From NCBI GenBank assembly GCA_910585465.1, contig CAJUEW010000023.1, positions 1 to 53,280 on the forward strand: DNA of 53,280 nucleotides, read 5' to 3'. The translations under genes were made by a program, and so were the position numbers. Origin of the DNA: an uncultured Lachnospiraceae bacterium. GTDB lineage: Bacteria; Bacillota; Clostridia; Lachnospirales; Lachnospiraceae. This document shows positions 26,249 to 34,836 of the stretch, piece by piece. Every line of letters starts with the position of its first letter. Positions within the stretch are counted from its first letter, which is position 1. The notes beneath the pieces are model-generated. The model saw nothing but the letters and a program-made list of their open reading frames with translations. It was not told the DNA's origin and ran no database searches.

Positions 26249-26512
26249 ATGCACAAAAATTTATTGATATTATTATGCTCTATGATGTTCGGGCTTGGGG
26301 TGACAGGCTGTCTGTTTATACCAAGAGCCGTGCATGAGGGACTTTTGGATGATTCAGCGGTCCTGGTTTCAGACAGTATGCAGAAGAAGGAATATGAGGA
26401 CCGGAATGAGCCGGTCCGGACAGTTGCCTGGTGGAGTGTTATGTACGAAACTCCCAATCCGGAGCGTCTCCCGGTGCAGGTCCGCTTTCAATGGCTGAAG
26501 GGACTTGAATAG
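26249..26512 (+). CDS. Small membrane-anchored protein of the germination operon
   Basis: An 87-residue protein with an N-terminal hydrophobic segment LLILLCSMMFGLGVTGCLFI. The VTGC could be a lipobox. A short polar domain follows, ending RFQWLKGLE. I pick ATG 26249, 9 nt after AAGGAG; ATGs at 26210 and 26240 are alternatives. It lies 44 bp after the GerB-GerC fusion and may supply a missing receptor part, but I do not recognise the family. Confidence 0.5.
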   Translation: MHKNLLILLCSMMFGLGVTGCLFIPRAVHEGLLDDSAVLVSDSMQKKEYEDRNEPVRTVAWWSVMYETPNPERLPVQVRFQWLKGLE

Positions 26513-26561
26513 TTAAAGCAAAACAGCTACAATAAACTTAAAATATATACGAAAGACTGGT

Positions 26562-27002
26562 ATGATTATGACAAAAGAGGTTATGGTTACTATCTCCGGT
26601 CTGCAGATGGCGGAGGGAGAAGACGACTCCATTGAACTGATTCATATTGGGGAATACTATAAAAGAAACGGAACTCACTATATTCTTTTTGACGAATTGT
26701 TTGAAGGAATGTCCCTTCCGGTAAAAAATGTAATTAAAATTAAGAACCGGTATATGGAAGTACAGAAAAAGGGGCCTGTTAGAGCTGATATGGTTTTTGA
26801 GGAAGGAAAGAGCCGGAGCAGCACCTATGTGATTCCATACGGGAGCTTTTTGATAGAAACCTATACAGCCAGTGTAAGGATTCAGGAAGAATCGGACAGG
26901 CTGGAGGCAGTGGCTGCATATAAGCTGGATATCAATGGAGCACACAGTGCGGACTGTGATATTCGGGTGATTGTTCAGTCAAAGGAAGCATTTCGGCTGT
27001 GA
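26562..27002 (+). CDS. DUF1934 family protein (YwiB-like)
   Basis: A 146-residue protein that looks like a small beta-barrel of the calycin-like DUF1934/YwiB family: VMVTISGLQ, the GTHYILFDE strand, KNVIKIKNRYMEVQKKGPVRADMVFE and a C-terminal YKLDINGAHSADCDIRV. The family is common in Firmicutes and its function is not established. ATG 26568 is an equally good start. It stands alone between the germination operon and an unknown gene. Confidence 0.78.
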   Translation: MIMTKEVMVTISGLQMAEGEDDSIELIHIGEYYKRNGTHYILFDELFEGMSLPVKNVIKIKNRYMEVQKKGPVRADMVFEEGKSRSSTYVIPYGSFLIETYTASVRIQEESDRLEAVAAYKLDINGAHSADCDIRVIVQSKEAFRL

Positions 27003-27214
27003 GGATAAAATTAAGGAAACTGTTGTAAAATGGGACTGTAATAAAATTCACTCCTTTTTTGCGGCAGTTTTTTTCAATGTGACAGTTATGTCTGCAGGGA
27101 AAAAGGAAGCCGGACTTTCATAGCGAAAAGTGTGGGAGCTTAAAATAAAGAAGATGAAATTATAAAAAAAGTATGATAATATATATAAAAAAGGTATGGT
27201 AAGAGGAAAAGTGG

Positions 27215-27619
27215 ATGAAAAATAAATCAAAATTTAAAAAAGTTCAAAAGGAAAGAGCGCAGGCGCCGTCAGAATGGCTTTATCTGAATCCGGAGGAAGT
27301 GGGGCTGCGCAGTGTTTACGAGATATTCGGCCGGGAAAAACCTTGGAGAGCAGAGCTGTGGGAGGAGGCCGGAGTTCTGGAGATTGGGATTCCGGAGGCA
27401 GGCTCCGTGGATTTGGAACGTATGGATACAGATCTGGGGGATGAAGAAGGCAATGCTTATTTGGAAAAGCATCAGATTAAAACAGTATTTGCAGTTACCA
27501 TTGTGCCGGAGGATTACGAGAAAGCGTACATGGTAATGATGGAGATTATGAAAAGCAGGGGCGGTTTTTTCTGCGGAGATACGGAGGATTTTCAGCCGGA
27601 GGTACGTCTTTCTGAATAG
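27215..27619 (+). CDS. Conserved hypothetical protein, acidic, 134 aa
   Basis: A 134-residue soluble, acidic protein with a basic N-terminus (KNKSKFKKVQKERA). It starts at ATG 27215 behind AAGAGGAAAAG. The central part alternates strands and helices (AVTIVPEDYEKAYMVMMEIMKS). I do not recognise a family. It is followed by the LysR-MATE pair in the same direction, but 69 bp and its own codon style suggest an independent gene. Confidence 0.6.
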   Translation: MKNKSKFKKVQKERAQAPSEWLYLNPEEVGLRSVYEIFGREKPWRAELWEEAGVLEIGIPEAGSVDLERMDTDLGDEEGNAYLEKHQIKTVFAVTIVPEDYEKAYMVMMEIMKSRGGFFCGDTEDFQPEVRLSE

Positions 27620-27688
27620 AAATAAAAATAAAATACATATAATAGCGTGAAATTCATACCTAAAAAGTATGAAGTAAGGAGCAGAAGA

Positions 27689-28576
27689 ATGGATATCCGT
27701 TCAATTCGTTACTTTCTGGAGGTGGCGCAGGAACTGAATATTACAAGGGCAGCAGAGAACCTTCATATGGCGCAGCCGCCGCTCAGCCGCCAGATACAGT
27801 TGCTGGAGCAGGAGCTTGGAGTAAAGCTTTTTGAGAGAGAGAAGCGGCATTTACAGCTTACGGAGGAAGGGCTGATTCTGAAAACCAGAGGAGAACAGAT
27901 TTTAACTCTGATGGAAAAGACAGAGGCTGAGCTCCGGGGATTCCAGCATGGGGTCAGCGGGACGCTCTATATTGGTTCTGTGGAAGGGAGAGGGCCTTAT
28001 CTGCTCTCCAAATGGATTGCAGGCTTTCAGAAGAAATATCCGGAGGTACAGTACAATCTCTGGAATGGCAGCAGTGATGATGTGACCATACGGCTGAATA
28101 AAGGGTTATGTGATCTGGCTTTGGTTGTGGAGCCCTTTGACAATGAGATGCTTCACGGCATATGGGTCAGCTCGGAGCCATGGGCAGCCATGATTCCGGG
28201 AAACTATCCCCTTGCTTCTAAGGAAGGAGACAGGGTGAATCTGAAAGAGCTGGTGGGATATCCCCTTATTATCCCTTCAAGAAAATTCAGAACTCAGGAA
28301 ATTATAGGCTGGTTCAGCAAGATTGGGCAGGAACCGACTATTCTGTGCGAGCTGAGCCATTATCTGAATGCCTTTGAGCTGGTGAAGCAGGGCATCGGTA
28401 TTGCGATTTTTCCGGCTTCCACAGGAGCAAATATTCAGAGTGAGGAAGTGATTATGAAGCGGATTGTGAATCCGGAATATGTTGCCAACTATATACTGGT
28501 GTGGGCCAGGAAGAGAAAGCTGTCCAGCGCCGCGGAAAAATTTGTGGAGTATATAAGGAACGAATGGAGAGAATGA
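27689..28576 (+). CDS. LysR-family transcriptional regulator
   Basis: A 295-residue LysR regulator. The winged helix-turn-helix is at residues 1-60 (MDIRSIRYFLEVAQELNITRAAENLHMAQPPLSRQIQLLE), and the effector-binding periplasmic-fold domain spans about 88-290. I use ATG 27689 behind AAGGAG; the upstream frame from 27647 lacks a ribosome site. It is followed 1 bp later by a MATE transporter gene, so regulation of drug efflux is the natural inference. LysR genes are more often divergent from their target, so here it probably autoregulates the pair. Confidence 0.9.
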   Translation: MDIRSIRYFLEVAQELNITRAAENLHMAQPPLSRQIQLLEQELGVKLFEREKRHLQLTEEGLILKTRGEQILTLMEKTEAELRGFQHGVSGTLYIGSVEGRGPYLLSKWIAGFQKKYPEVQYNLWNGSSDDVTIRLNKGLCDLALVVEPFDNEMLHGIWVSSEPWAAMIPGNYPLASKEGDRVNLKELVGYPLIIPSRKFRTQEIIGWFSKIGQEPTILCELSHYLNAFELVKQGIGIAIFPASTGANIQSEEVIMKRIVNPEYVANYILVWARKRKLSSAAEKFVEYIRNEWRE

Positions 28577-28577
28577 G

Positions 28578-29993
28578 ATGGAAAAGGACAAAGACAAAAG
28601 TAAGGATGAAGGTAAAGAAATAAAAGAAAATAAACTGGGAGTGCTGCCCATACCGCAGTTGATCCGGCAGTTTGCTGTCCCCAGTATTGTGGCTATGCTG
28701 GTGGGCGCTCTGTACAATATTGTGGATCAGTTTTTTATAGGAAGAAGTATCGGCGAGCTTGGAAATGCGGCTACCAATGTGGCATTTCCGCTGACTACGT
28801 CCTGCACGGCTATCGCCCTTCTGATTGGCATCGGAGGGGCGGCCGCATTCAACCTTTCCATGGGACGTAAGGAGAAAGAGCAGGCGGTTCATTATATGGG
28901 GAATGCGGCGTTTCTTTTGTTTGCGCTTGGAGTTGTCCTTTGTATAGTGACGCAGATATTTCTGACACCCATGCTCCGTTTTTTCGGTTCACCGGACAGT
29001 GTGCTTGCATATGCGGCAACCTATACAAGGATTACTTCCGCCGGTTTTCCGTTTTTGATCTTTTCAAACGGAGGGGCTCATCTGGTCCGGGCAGACGGTA
29101 CGCCTAAATATGCCATGATATGTAATCTGACAGGTGCCATTATCAATACGATTCTGGACCCTTTATTTATCTTTGGCTTCCATATGGGGATGGCGGGTGC
29201 TGCATGGGCAACGATCATTGGTCAGATTGCGGCTGCAGGTATGATTTTCAGGTATCTGCGTCACTGCAGAACTGTTACTTTGCAGAAAAAGCACCTGATG
29301 GTAAAAGCAGAATATTTGACCCGGATCACGTCTCTTGGATTGTCTTCCTTCTTTAACCAGATCGCCATGCTGATCGTACAGATTGTGCTGAATAATTCCC
29401 TCACCTATTATGGTTCCCGATCTGTTTACGGGGAATCTGTCCCTCTGGCCTGCGCGGGGATCATCACAAAAGTAAATATGCTGTACTTTTCTATTGTGAT
29501 CGGACTGGCCCAGGGGCTTCAGCCTATTGCAAGCTTTAATTATGGCGCGAAGCAGTATGACAGGGTAAAATATGCTTACAGGCTGACCGTGCGTTATGCG
29601 GTTACTGCATCTTCTCTGGCATTTCTTATGTTTCAGTTTATTCCAAGACAGATTATAGCTGTGTTTGGAGCGGGTTCCCGGGAGTACTACCTGTTTGCGA
29701 TCCGGTATTTCCGGATTTATCTGTTTGCCACATTTTTGAACGGAGTTCAGCCGGTTACCGCAACCTTTTTTACTGCAATCGGAAAACCTATTAAGGGAGT
29801 TTTTCTGTCTCTGACCAGACAAATCTTGTTTTTGCTTCCTCTTATCGTAATTTTTCCGATTTTTATGGGAATTGACGGCATTATGTATGCAGGCCCCATT
29901 GCGGATATCGTAGCAGGCCTGGTGGCAATAGGAATGATTATATGGGAAATGCGGCAGATTAGCGAATTGGAGAGGAAAGAACAGTCAGCATAG
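28578..29993 (+). CDS. MATE family efflux transporter
   Basis: A 471-residue multidrug and toxin extrusion transporter with 12 predicted helices in two homologous halves. An unusual 25-residue Lys/Asp/Glu-rich cytoplasmic head precedes the first helix. Family marks are PSIVAMLVGALYNIVDQFFIG, GIGGAAAFNLSMGRKE and, in the second half, GLAQGLQPIASFNYGAKQYDR. It exports cationic compounds using Na+ or H+. It is translationally close-coupled to the LysR gene. Confidence 0.93.
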   Translation: MEKDKDKSKDEGKEIKENKLGVLPIPQLIRQFAVPSIVAMLVGALYNIVDQFFIGRSIGELGNAATNVAFPLTTSCTAIALLIGIGGAAAFNLSMGRKEKEQAVHYMGNAAFLLFALGVVLCIVTQIFLTPMLRFFGSPDSVLAYAATYTRITSAGFPFLIFSNGGAHLVRADGTPKYAMICNLTGAIINTILDPLFIFGFHMGMAGAAWATIIGQIAAAGMIFRYLRHCRTVTLQKKHLMVKAEYLTRITSLGLSSFFNQIAMLIVQIVLNNSLTYYGSRSVYGESVPLACAGIITKVNMLYFSIVIGLAQGLQPIASFNYGAKQYDRVKYAYRLTVRYAVTASSLAFLMFQFIPRQIIAVFGAGSREYYLFAIRYFRIYLFATFLNGVQPVTATFFTAIGKPIKGVFLSLTRQILFLLPLIVIFPIFMGIDGIMYAGPIADIVAGLVAIGMIIWEMRQISELERKEQSA

Positions 29994-30063
29994 AGCGGAA
30001 GCTGATTTCTGCGGTACCGCCGGGGCAGAACGTAAAGTCACAGGCTTTTTCCGATAAAAGGGG

Positions 30064-30125
30064 TTGACATATATAGATAAACGATATATTATATAGTCAA
30101 TCTATATATAGAGAATCTATCTAAG
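30064..30125 (+). promoter_or_regulatory. Promoter and palindromic operator of padR gene
   Basis: The -35 TTGACA (30064-30069), a 17-bp spacer and the -10 TATTAT (30087-30092) form a near-consensus promoter. Downstream, the palindrome TCTATATATAGA and other TATATAG/CTATATA half-sites overlap the start region. This is a plausible PadR autoregulatory operator. Confidence 0.7.
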
Positions 30126-30135
30126 GAGTGAAAAT

Positions 30136-30465
30136 ATGGCGATTGACAGAACACTGATATCCGGAAGTATGGCAATGATGATTCTGGGGCTGCTTTCAGA
30201 GAAAGATATGTATGGATACGAAATGATTGACACTCTGCGGCAGCGCTCGCAGAACGTATTCGAGCTGAAGGCAGGAACCTTGTATCCGCTGCTTCATAAT
30301 CTGGAGGAAAAGCATTTTCTCGTATCTTATGAGCAGGAGGTGCTTGGAAAGAAAAGAAAATATTACTCTATTACAAGAGAGGGGAAAAAACATCTGGAGC
30401 GGAAAAAGTCGGAGTGGCAGGAATATTCCAGGGCGGTGACCCATGTTCTTGCATTGGAGGTATAG
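30136..30465 (+). CDS. PadR-family transcriptional regulator
   Basis: A 109-residue PadR-type winged-helix repressor. MMILGLLSEKDMYGYEMIDTL, the KAGTLYPLLHNLEEKHFLVS recognition region and KRKYYSITREGKKHLERK are diagnostic of the short PadR-s2 class. It starts behind AAGGAG and is 2 bp upstream of the HAAS-SEDS fusion gene. PadR regulators are typically paired with HAAS-domain membrane proteins, as here. Confidence 0.93.
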   Translation: MAIDRTLISGSMAMMILGLLSEKDMYGYEMIDTLRQRSQNVFELKAGTLYPLLHNLEEKHFLVSYEQEVLGKKRKYYSITREGKKHLERKKSEWQEYSRAVTHVLALEV

Positions 30466-30467
30466 AG

Positions 30468-31820
30468 ATGCGGATGGAGGAATATTTAAGTACTGTGACC
30501 GAACAGATCCGCTGCCAGAGAGCAAGAGAACTGGTTGCGTATGAGTTGAAGGATCATATCTTGGATCAGGCAGAGGCATATGAAGCGGAGGGCATATCCG
30601 CGGAAGAGGCGATGGATAAGGCTGTCCGGGAAATGGGGGATCCGATAGAAACCGGGGTATCCCTGGACCGGATACACCGGCCCAGGATGGAGAAGGGAAT
30701 ACTGGGACTGATTGGAATTATCAGCATCTTAAGTATTTTTCTCCATGCTGCATTCGGAGCCTACAGCCCGGAGCTGGCAGCAGGGGGGATTGGATATTTA
30801 AAAAACCATATAATGTATACTATATATGGATATATTCTGATGCTCATGGTGTACCGGCTGGATTACAGTATACTGAACCGCTGGGCAAAGCCGGCGGCGG
30901 CCGGCTTTCTGGCGCTGATATGGATAGGAATTAAGGTTTTTGGGATTTCATACAACGGAGCCATAAGCTATATCCGGTTCGGTCCGTTTTTTCTGTCAGT
31001 CCCTATGCTGCTGTATCTGTATGCTCCCCTTTATGCAGGGGTGCTGTATCAATACAGGGGGGAAGGATATAAGGCGTTTTGGAAAATTGTCCTTTGGTCA
31101 GTGATTCCTTCCTTTATTGCGCTCAAAATTCCTTCCGTAAGCGTAAATGCCATTTTACTTGCTGTCTTTGCGGTGCTTTTTACCATTGCTGTATGCCAGA
31201 ACTGGTACCAGGTGAACAAAAAGAAGGTGCTGACAGCGTTCTGGGGCGGAATGTCGGCTCTTCCGGTTCTGCTTTTGGGACTTCTGTATGTGACCGGAAA
31301 TCTGGCCGGTTATCAGGCAGCAAGGCTTCACGCCTTTCTTACGAAGGATGCGAATATGAATTATCAGGCAAATGTTGCGGCAGGTTTTTTGAGCAGAAGT
31401 CCTTTGCTGGGAAGAAATGAGGCAGTTATTACAGAACTGGCACAGCTTCCGGGATTTAACAGCGATTACGTTTTTGTCAGCGTTGTGTCTGTCTATGGAA
31501 TTTTGGCAGGAGTTCTGCTTGTTGCATTGTTTGCATTTCTTTTGATAAAGATCTTCAGAATTTCCTTCTGTCAGAAAAACCGGCTCGGCATGATTCTGGG
31601 ATGTGCCTGCGGAACCGTATTTTTAGCTCAGCTGCTTTTATGCCTGCTTGTGAATCTGGGCCTGTTTCCTACCACCTCCACGAGCCTTCCGTTTTTTTCC
31701 TGCGGCGGAAGCGGGATAGTGGTAAGCTACATGCTGCTTGGCCTGGTTTTGAGTATATACCGGTATAAAAATATACTGTCTGAGAAACCGGAAACAAAGG
31801 CCGCGGAGCCTGTGTCATAA
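30468..31820 (+). CDS. HAAS domain fused to FtsW/RodA/SpoVE-like SEDS membrane protein
   Basis: A 450-residue protein starting at ATG 30468 behind GGAGGT. Residues 1-70 form a HAAS/permease-prefix domain (ELKDHILDQAEAYEAEGISAEEA, then MGDP), the type usually found next to PadR regulators. The rest has about ten helices. The end, FPTTSTSLPFFSCGGSGIVV, matches the conserved last loop of SEDS glycosyltransferases, and LPGFNSDYVFVSVVSVYGIL matches the preceding conserved loop. SEDS proteins polymerise peptidoglycan, so this may be a regulated wall synthase, although sequence divergence leaves activity uncertain. Confidence 0.8.
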   Translation: MRMEEYLSTVTEQIRCQRARELVAYELKDHILDQAEAYEAEGISAEEAMDKAVREMGDPIETGVSLDRIHRPRMEKGILGLIGIISILSIFLHAAFGAYSPELAAGGIGYLKNHIMYTIYGYILMLMVYRLDYSILNRWAKPAAAGFLALIWIGIKVFGISYNGAISYIRFGPFFLSVPMLLYLYAPLYAGVLYQYRGEGYKAFWKIVLWSVIPSFIALKIPSVSVNAILLAVFAVLFTIAVCQNWYQVNKKKVLTAFWGGMSALPVLLLGLLYVTGNLAGYQAARLHAFLTKDANMNYQANVAAGFLSRSPLLGRNEAVITELAQLPGFNSDYVFVSVVSVYGILAGVLLVALFAFLLIKIFRISFCQKNRLGMILGCACGTVFLAQLLLCLLVNLGLFPTTSTSLPFFSCGGSGIVVSYMLLGLVLSIYRYKNILSEKPETKAAEPVS

Positions 31821-32021
31821 CAGTGCGGGAGTTTCGCCATTATGGAGCAAAGGAAGGAGATAAGTTATGCTGAAAATTGTCTGAGGCTTGCGCTGGAGGA
31901 AGAGGTAAAAATATCAGAATCTTGTTAGAAAGCCAGTCTGAAAAGAAAGACGGATTTGTATGGTATACTCCGTAAAGCCCCGGCATAGATTGTAAAAAAC
32001 AGTTTATTCAGGGGTTTTTCG

Positions 32022-32297
32022 TTGAAGGATTATATTTCAGAAAGAGCCATTAAGATTGCAAATTATATTATACAGAACAATGCGACTGTCCGGCAGACTG
32101 CCCAGAGCTTTGGAGTCAGTAAATCAACGGTACATAAGGATGTGGCAGAACGGCTTCTTTATATAAATCCGCATCTGGCCGCAGAGGCCAGGAAGGTGCT
32201 GGATGTAAATAAATCTGAGCGGCATATCCGGGGCGGACTTGCCACACGGGAAAAATATCTGCACCAGAATGAAGAAAAAATCTGCAGGTCTCATTAA
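32022..32297 (+). CDS. spoIIID: Sporulation transcription factor SpoIIID
   Basis: A 91-residue DNA-binding protein active in the mother cell during sporulation, where it modulates sigma-E and sigma-K regulons. The sequence ISERAIKIANYIIQNNATVRQ and the helix-turn-helix VRQTAQSFGVSKSTVHKDV are characteristic, followed by LLYINPHLAAEARKVLD. The start is TTG 32022 behind AGGGG. It stands alone downstream of the HAAS-SEDS gene. It supports a spore-forming host and the spore assignments of the sipL-like and ger genes. Confidence 0.95.
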   Translation: MKDYISERAIKIANYIIQNNATVRQTAQSFGVSKSTVHKDVAERLLYINPHLAAEARKVLDVNKSERHIRGGLATREKYLHQNEEKICRSH

Positions 32298-32312
32298 GGG
32301 ACCTGTATTTTA
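32283..32312 (+). terminator. Short terminator after spoIIID
   Basis: The stem CAGGTC / GACCTG followed by TATTTTATTT overlaps the end of the spoIIID gene. Confidence 0.55.
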
Positions 32313-32384
32313 TTTAGAAGGTGTTTTATACGGATAACAAAATCAGTATTATAAAAAGGCAGGAGCAAAGGATTATTTCTAAAA

Positions 32385-33263
32385 TTATATGATTTCCTGC
32401 CTATATTTAATATACTCCAAAAATCTTTTCACTGCCAAAGAGCTGTTTTTCTTACTCCGTAAAGCAAGCCCGATATTGCGGAAAGCCGGGACATCTAATT
32501 CCTTTGTTATAATCTTGTAAGGCACACGGCGTAAAATAAGCCGGGGCAGTATGCTGATACCCAAACCACTTTCCACCATAGACATAATGGCGTAATCATC
32601 CCATGTTGTAAAATGTATTTTAGGGGAAATACTGCACCTTTCAAAAAGCTCTGATATCTCGGCCTTGGCCCCCTTTTCCAATAGCATAAAAGGATAATTG
32701 TCCAGGGCTTTGACGGGAAAAGTCTCACAGTCCGCAAGGGCATGATTTTCCGGCAGTACAACAAGCAGCCTGTCCTGTTCCAAAAAGTATGTTTCTAAAT
32801 CGGGGTGTGCAGGCAGCCGCAGAAAACCACAGTCAACACGTCCCTCTAATATCCAGCTTTCTATTTCCGTATAGTCCCCCAATAACAGCTCATAGTCTAT
32901 GTTCGGGTAATCACTTTGAAATCTTTTTATGATATTTGGAAGCCAGTGGGCAGCTACACTTGAAAATGTCCCTATTCTGATAATGCCCGATTGCAGACCG
33001 TTTATTTCATCAACTTGTGTCTGCAACTTTTCGTATTCCTCGCAGACACCTTTTACATAAGGCAGCAATGCCAGGCCGTCTGATGTTAAACGCACCCCGG
33101 CCCGGCTGCGCTCAAGAAGCGATATTTTCCATTCTTTTTCCAGATCGTTAATCATGCGGCTGATGCCCGATTGGGAATAATTCAGCCTTTCAGCGGCTTT
33201 TGTAAAGCTTCCATACTCAACCGTCTTAATAAAGGCTAAGTATTTCTGAATATTCATATCCAT
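32385..33263 (-). CDS. LysR-family transcriptional regulator
   Basis: A 292-residue LysR regulator with a helix-turn-helix at 1-60 (KYLAFIKTVEYGSFTKAAERLNYSQSGISRMINDLE) and an effector domain (GIIRIGTFSSVAAHWLPNIIKRF). It is divergent from the prolyl-tRNA deacylase and glutamate 5-kinase genes, with a 142-bp spacer. That is the classic layout for a LysR protein controlling its neighbours. It is clearly related in sequence to the LysR at 49091, for example in the GLGISIL and ILRR segments. Confidence 0.9.
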   Translation of the reverse strand: MDMNIQKYLAFIKTVEYGSFTKAAERLNYSQSGISRMINDLEKEWKISLLERSRAGVRLTSDGLALLPYVKGVCEEYEKLQTQVDEINGLQSGIIRIGTFSSVAAHWLPNIIKRFQSDYPNIDYELLLGDYTEIESWILEGRVDCGFLRLPAHPDLETYFLEQDRLLVVLPENHALADCETFPVKALDNYPFMLLEKGAKAEISELFERCSISPKIHFTTWDDYAIMSMVESGLGISILPRLILRRVPYKIITKELDVPAFRNIGLALRSKKNSSLAVKRFLEYIKYRQEII

Positions 33264-33405
33264 AGTTGTATTCCATTTTATTTGATTTTATCATGATAAG
33301 TATGATAAATATTTGATTTTGTAATTCTGAATTTTATGATACTCTATGTATTGGAAGATTTCAAGACCTTCAAATAAATTCACCAAAAGAAAGGAACTAT
33401 GCCTC
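33264..33405. promoter_or_regulatory. Divergent LysR / proX-like control region
   Basis: A 142-bp AT-rich spacer between divergent genes. It contains TTATCATGATAA and ATGATAAAT half-sites near 33288-33310 that form an interrupted dyad suitable for LysR binding. I could not place -35/-10 boxes with confidence. Confidence 0.4.
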
Positions 33406-33945
33406 ATGTTTTATGTAAGCGATATTTATAACACCCCGCCAGAGGAATATGAAACCCCTCTTCAGAAGCAGACCTACCAGATACTTGAAAAGCTGCGGAT
33501 TCCCTTTGAACGTGTGAAAACGGACGAAGCTATCGGTATGGAGGACTGTATCGCAATTAACAGAAAACTGGATATGGAAATGGTTAAAACACTGTTTTTA
33601 TGTAACAGACAGAAGACCGCCTTTTACCTGTTTATTACCACAGGAGGCAAGCCGTTCTGTTCCAGAGCTTTCAGCAATGCATTAGGTGTTTCCCGTGTTT
33701 CCTTCGCACCTGAAAAGCTTATGGAAACTATGTTAGGCACTAAGATTGGAGCCGCAACTATTTTCAGCGCCATACTGGATAAACAAAATGAAGTTCAGAT
33801 TGTCTTAGACAAAGAGGTTGTTAATTCTGAATGGTACGGATGCAGTGACGGGATAACTACAAGCTACATGAAAATTAAAACGGAATATATCACAGACACA
33901 TTTTTGAAGTCTGTAAAACATATTCCGGCTATTATCGAGGTATGA
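33406..33945 (+). CDS. Prolyl-tRNA deacylase / YbaK-ProX family protein
   Basis: A 179-residue protein of the YbaK/ProX trans-editing family, which hydrolyses misacylated tRNA (for example Ala-tRNA-Pro). It starts at ATG 33406 behind AAAGGAA. QKQTYQILEKLRIPFERVKTDEA, VKTLFLCNRQKTAFYLFIT and LGTKIGAATIFSAILDKQNEV are family features. It overlaps or abuts the glutamate 5-kinase gene, which makes the first committed intermediate of proline biosynthesis, so the pair looks like a proline supply/quality-control unit under the divergent LysR. Confidence 0.83.
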   Translation: MFYVSDIYNTPPEEYETPLQKQTYQILEKLRIPFERVKTDEAIGMEDCIAINRKLDMEMVKTLFLCNRQKTAFYLFITTGGKPFCSRAFSNALGVSRVSFAPEKLMETMLGTKIGAATIFSAILDKQNEVQIVLDKEVVNSEWYGCSDGITTSYMKIKTEYITDTFLKSVKHIPAIIEV

Positions 33946-33947
33946 TT

Positions 33948-34751
33948 ATGGGACTTTATTATAACAGGATTGTCATTAAAGTAGGCACTTCCACACTCAC
34001 AAATGAAATCGGACAGAATAATCTGAAAGCCTTCGACGGTATTGCCCGTGTATTATCAGATATTCAGAATATGGGATATGAAGTGATCCTTGTGTCGTCC
34101 GGAGCAATCGCGGTAGGCAGAAACAAGCTTCAGGCAAAGTCAGGACCTGCAAGTATGCGCATAAAGCAGGCTGCCGCTGCCGTGGGACAATGCAGTATTA
34201 TGTATCTGTATGATAAGTTTTTCAGCGACTATGATAAGACGGTGGCACAGATTCTGTTAAATGCAGAGGATATGGAAAACGAGGAGAAAAAGGAAAATCT
34301 AATCAACACATTTAATACGCTGTTAGAAATGGGTATTATCCCAATCGTCAATGAAAACGACTCCGTAAGCTATACGGAAATACAATCCGAAGATAAGCTT
34401 TTCGGGGACAACGACACATTATCGGCTGTTGTCTCGGTACTTTGCAGGGCAAAAAGTCTTGTGATCTTTTCAGACATTGACGGCTTTTATGACAGCGATC
34501 CGCGCCTGTACCCGGACGCAAAGCTGATTGACAGTATATCTGTCATTGATGAAAAGGTTTTATCGCTGGCAGGAGGCGCGGGTTCCCGCCGTGGAACCGG
34601 CGGCATGAAAACAAAATTGCAGGCAGCAAAGCTGGCTGCCTCACAAGGGATTGACACTATCATCACAAATGGTAAAAATCCTTCTGCCCTATATAAAATA
34701 ATCAAAGGGGAAAAAGTGGGGACAATATTTATTGGCAAAAATAAGGAATAG
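33948..34751 (+). CDS. proB: Glutamate 5-kinase
   Basis: A 267-residue amino-acid kinase that phosphorylates glutamate for proline synthesis. It starts at ATG 33948, 7 nt after GAGG; ATG 33942 overlaps the previous stop and is too close. The N-terminal IVIKVGTSTLTN, VLVSSGAIAVGR-like VILVSSGAIAVGRNK, IVNENDSVSY, FGDNDTLSAVVS and RGTGGMKTKLQAAKLA are all ProB motifs. It lacks the C-terminal PUA domain of the E. coli enzyme, which is usual in clostridial forms. No proA is adjacent, so it may be an extra or regulated copy. Confidence 0.93.
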   Translation: MGLYYNRIVIKVGTSTLTNEIGQNNLKAFDGIARVLSDIQNMGYEVILVSSGAIAVGRNKLQAKSGPASMRIKQAAAAVGQCSIMYLYDKFFSDYDKTVAQILLNAEDMENEEKKENLINTFNTLLEMGIIPIVNENDSVSYTEIQSEDKLFGDNDTLSAVVSVLCRAKSLVIFSDIDGFYDSDPRLYPDAKLIDSISVIDEKVLSLAGGAGSRRGTGGMKTKLQAAKLAASQGIDTIITNGKNPSALYKIIKGEKVGTIFIGKNKE

Positions 34752-34799
34752 ACTATACACAAAGAACGGGGTGGAGCATAGAGGTATTGTATAGTCTAT
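34748..34799. repeat. 12-bp inverted repeat at the proB 3' end
   Basis: ATAGACTATACA (34748-34759) and TGTATAGTCTAT (34788-34799) are perfect inverted arms around a 28-nt loop. The left arm contains the proB stop codon. No T run follows, so it is a transcript-end structure, protein site or insertion scar rather than a standard terminator. Confidence 0.65.
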
Positions 34800-34836
34800 A
34801 GAATATTATAATGGCACATGGAAAATGAAAGTCTTT

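Noticed and set aside
29163..29822. A 219-codon minus-strand open frame
   Set aside because: It is antisense to the MATE transporter; its composition is that of a shadow frame.
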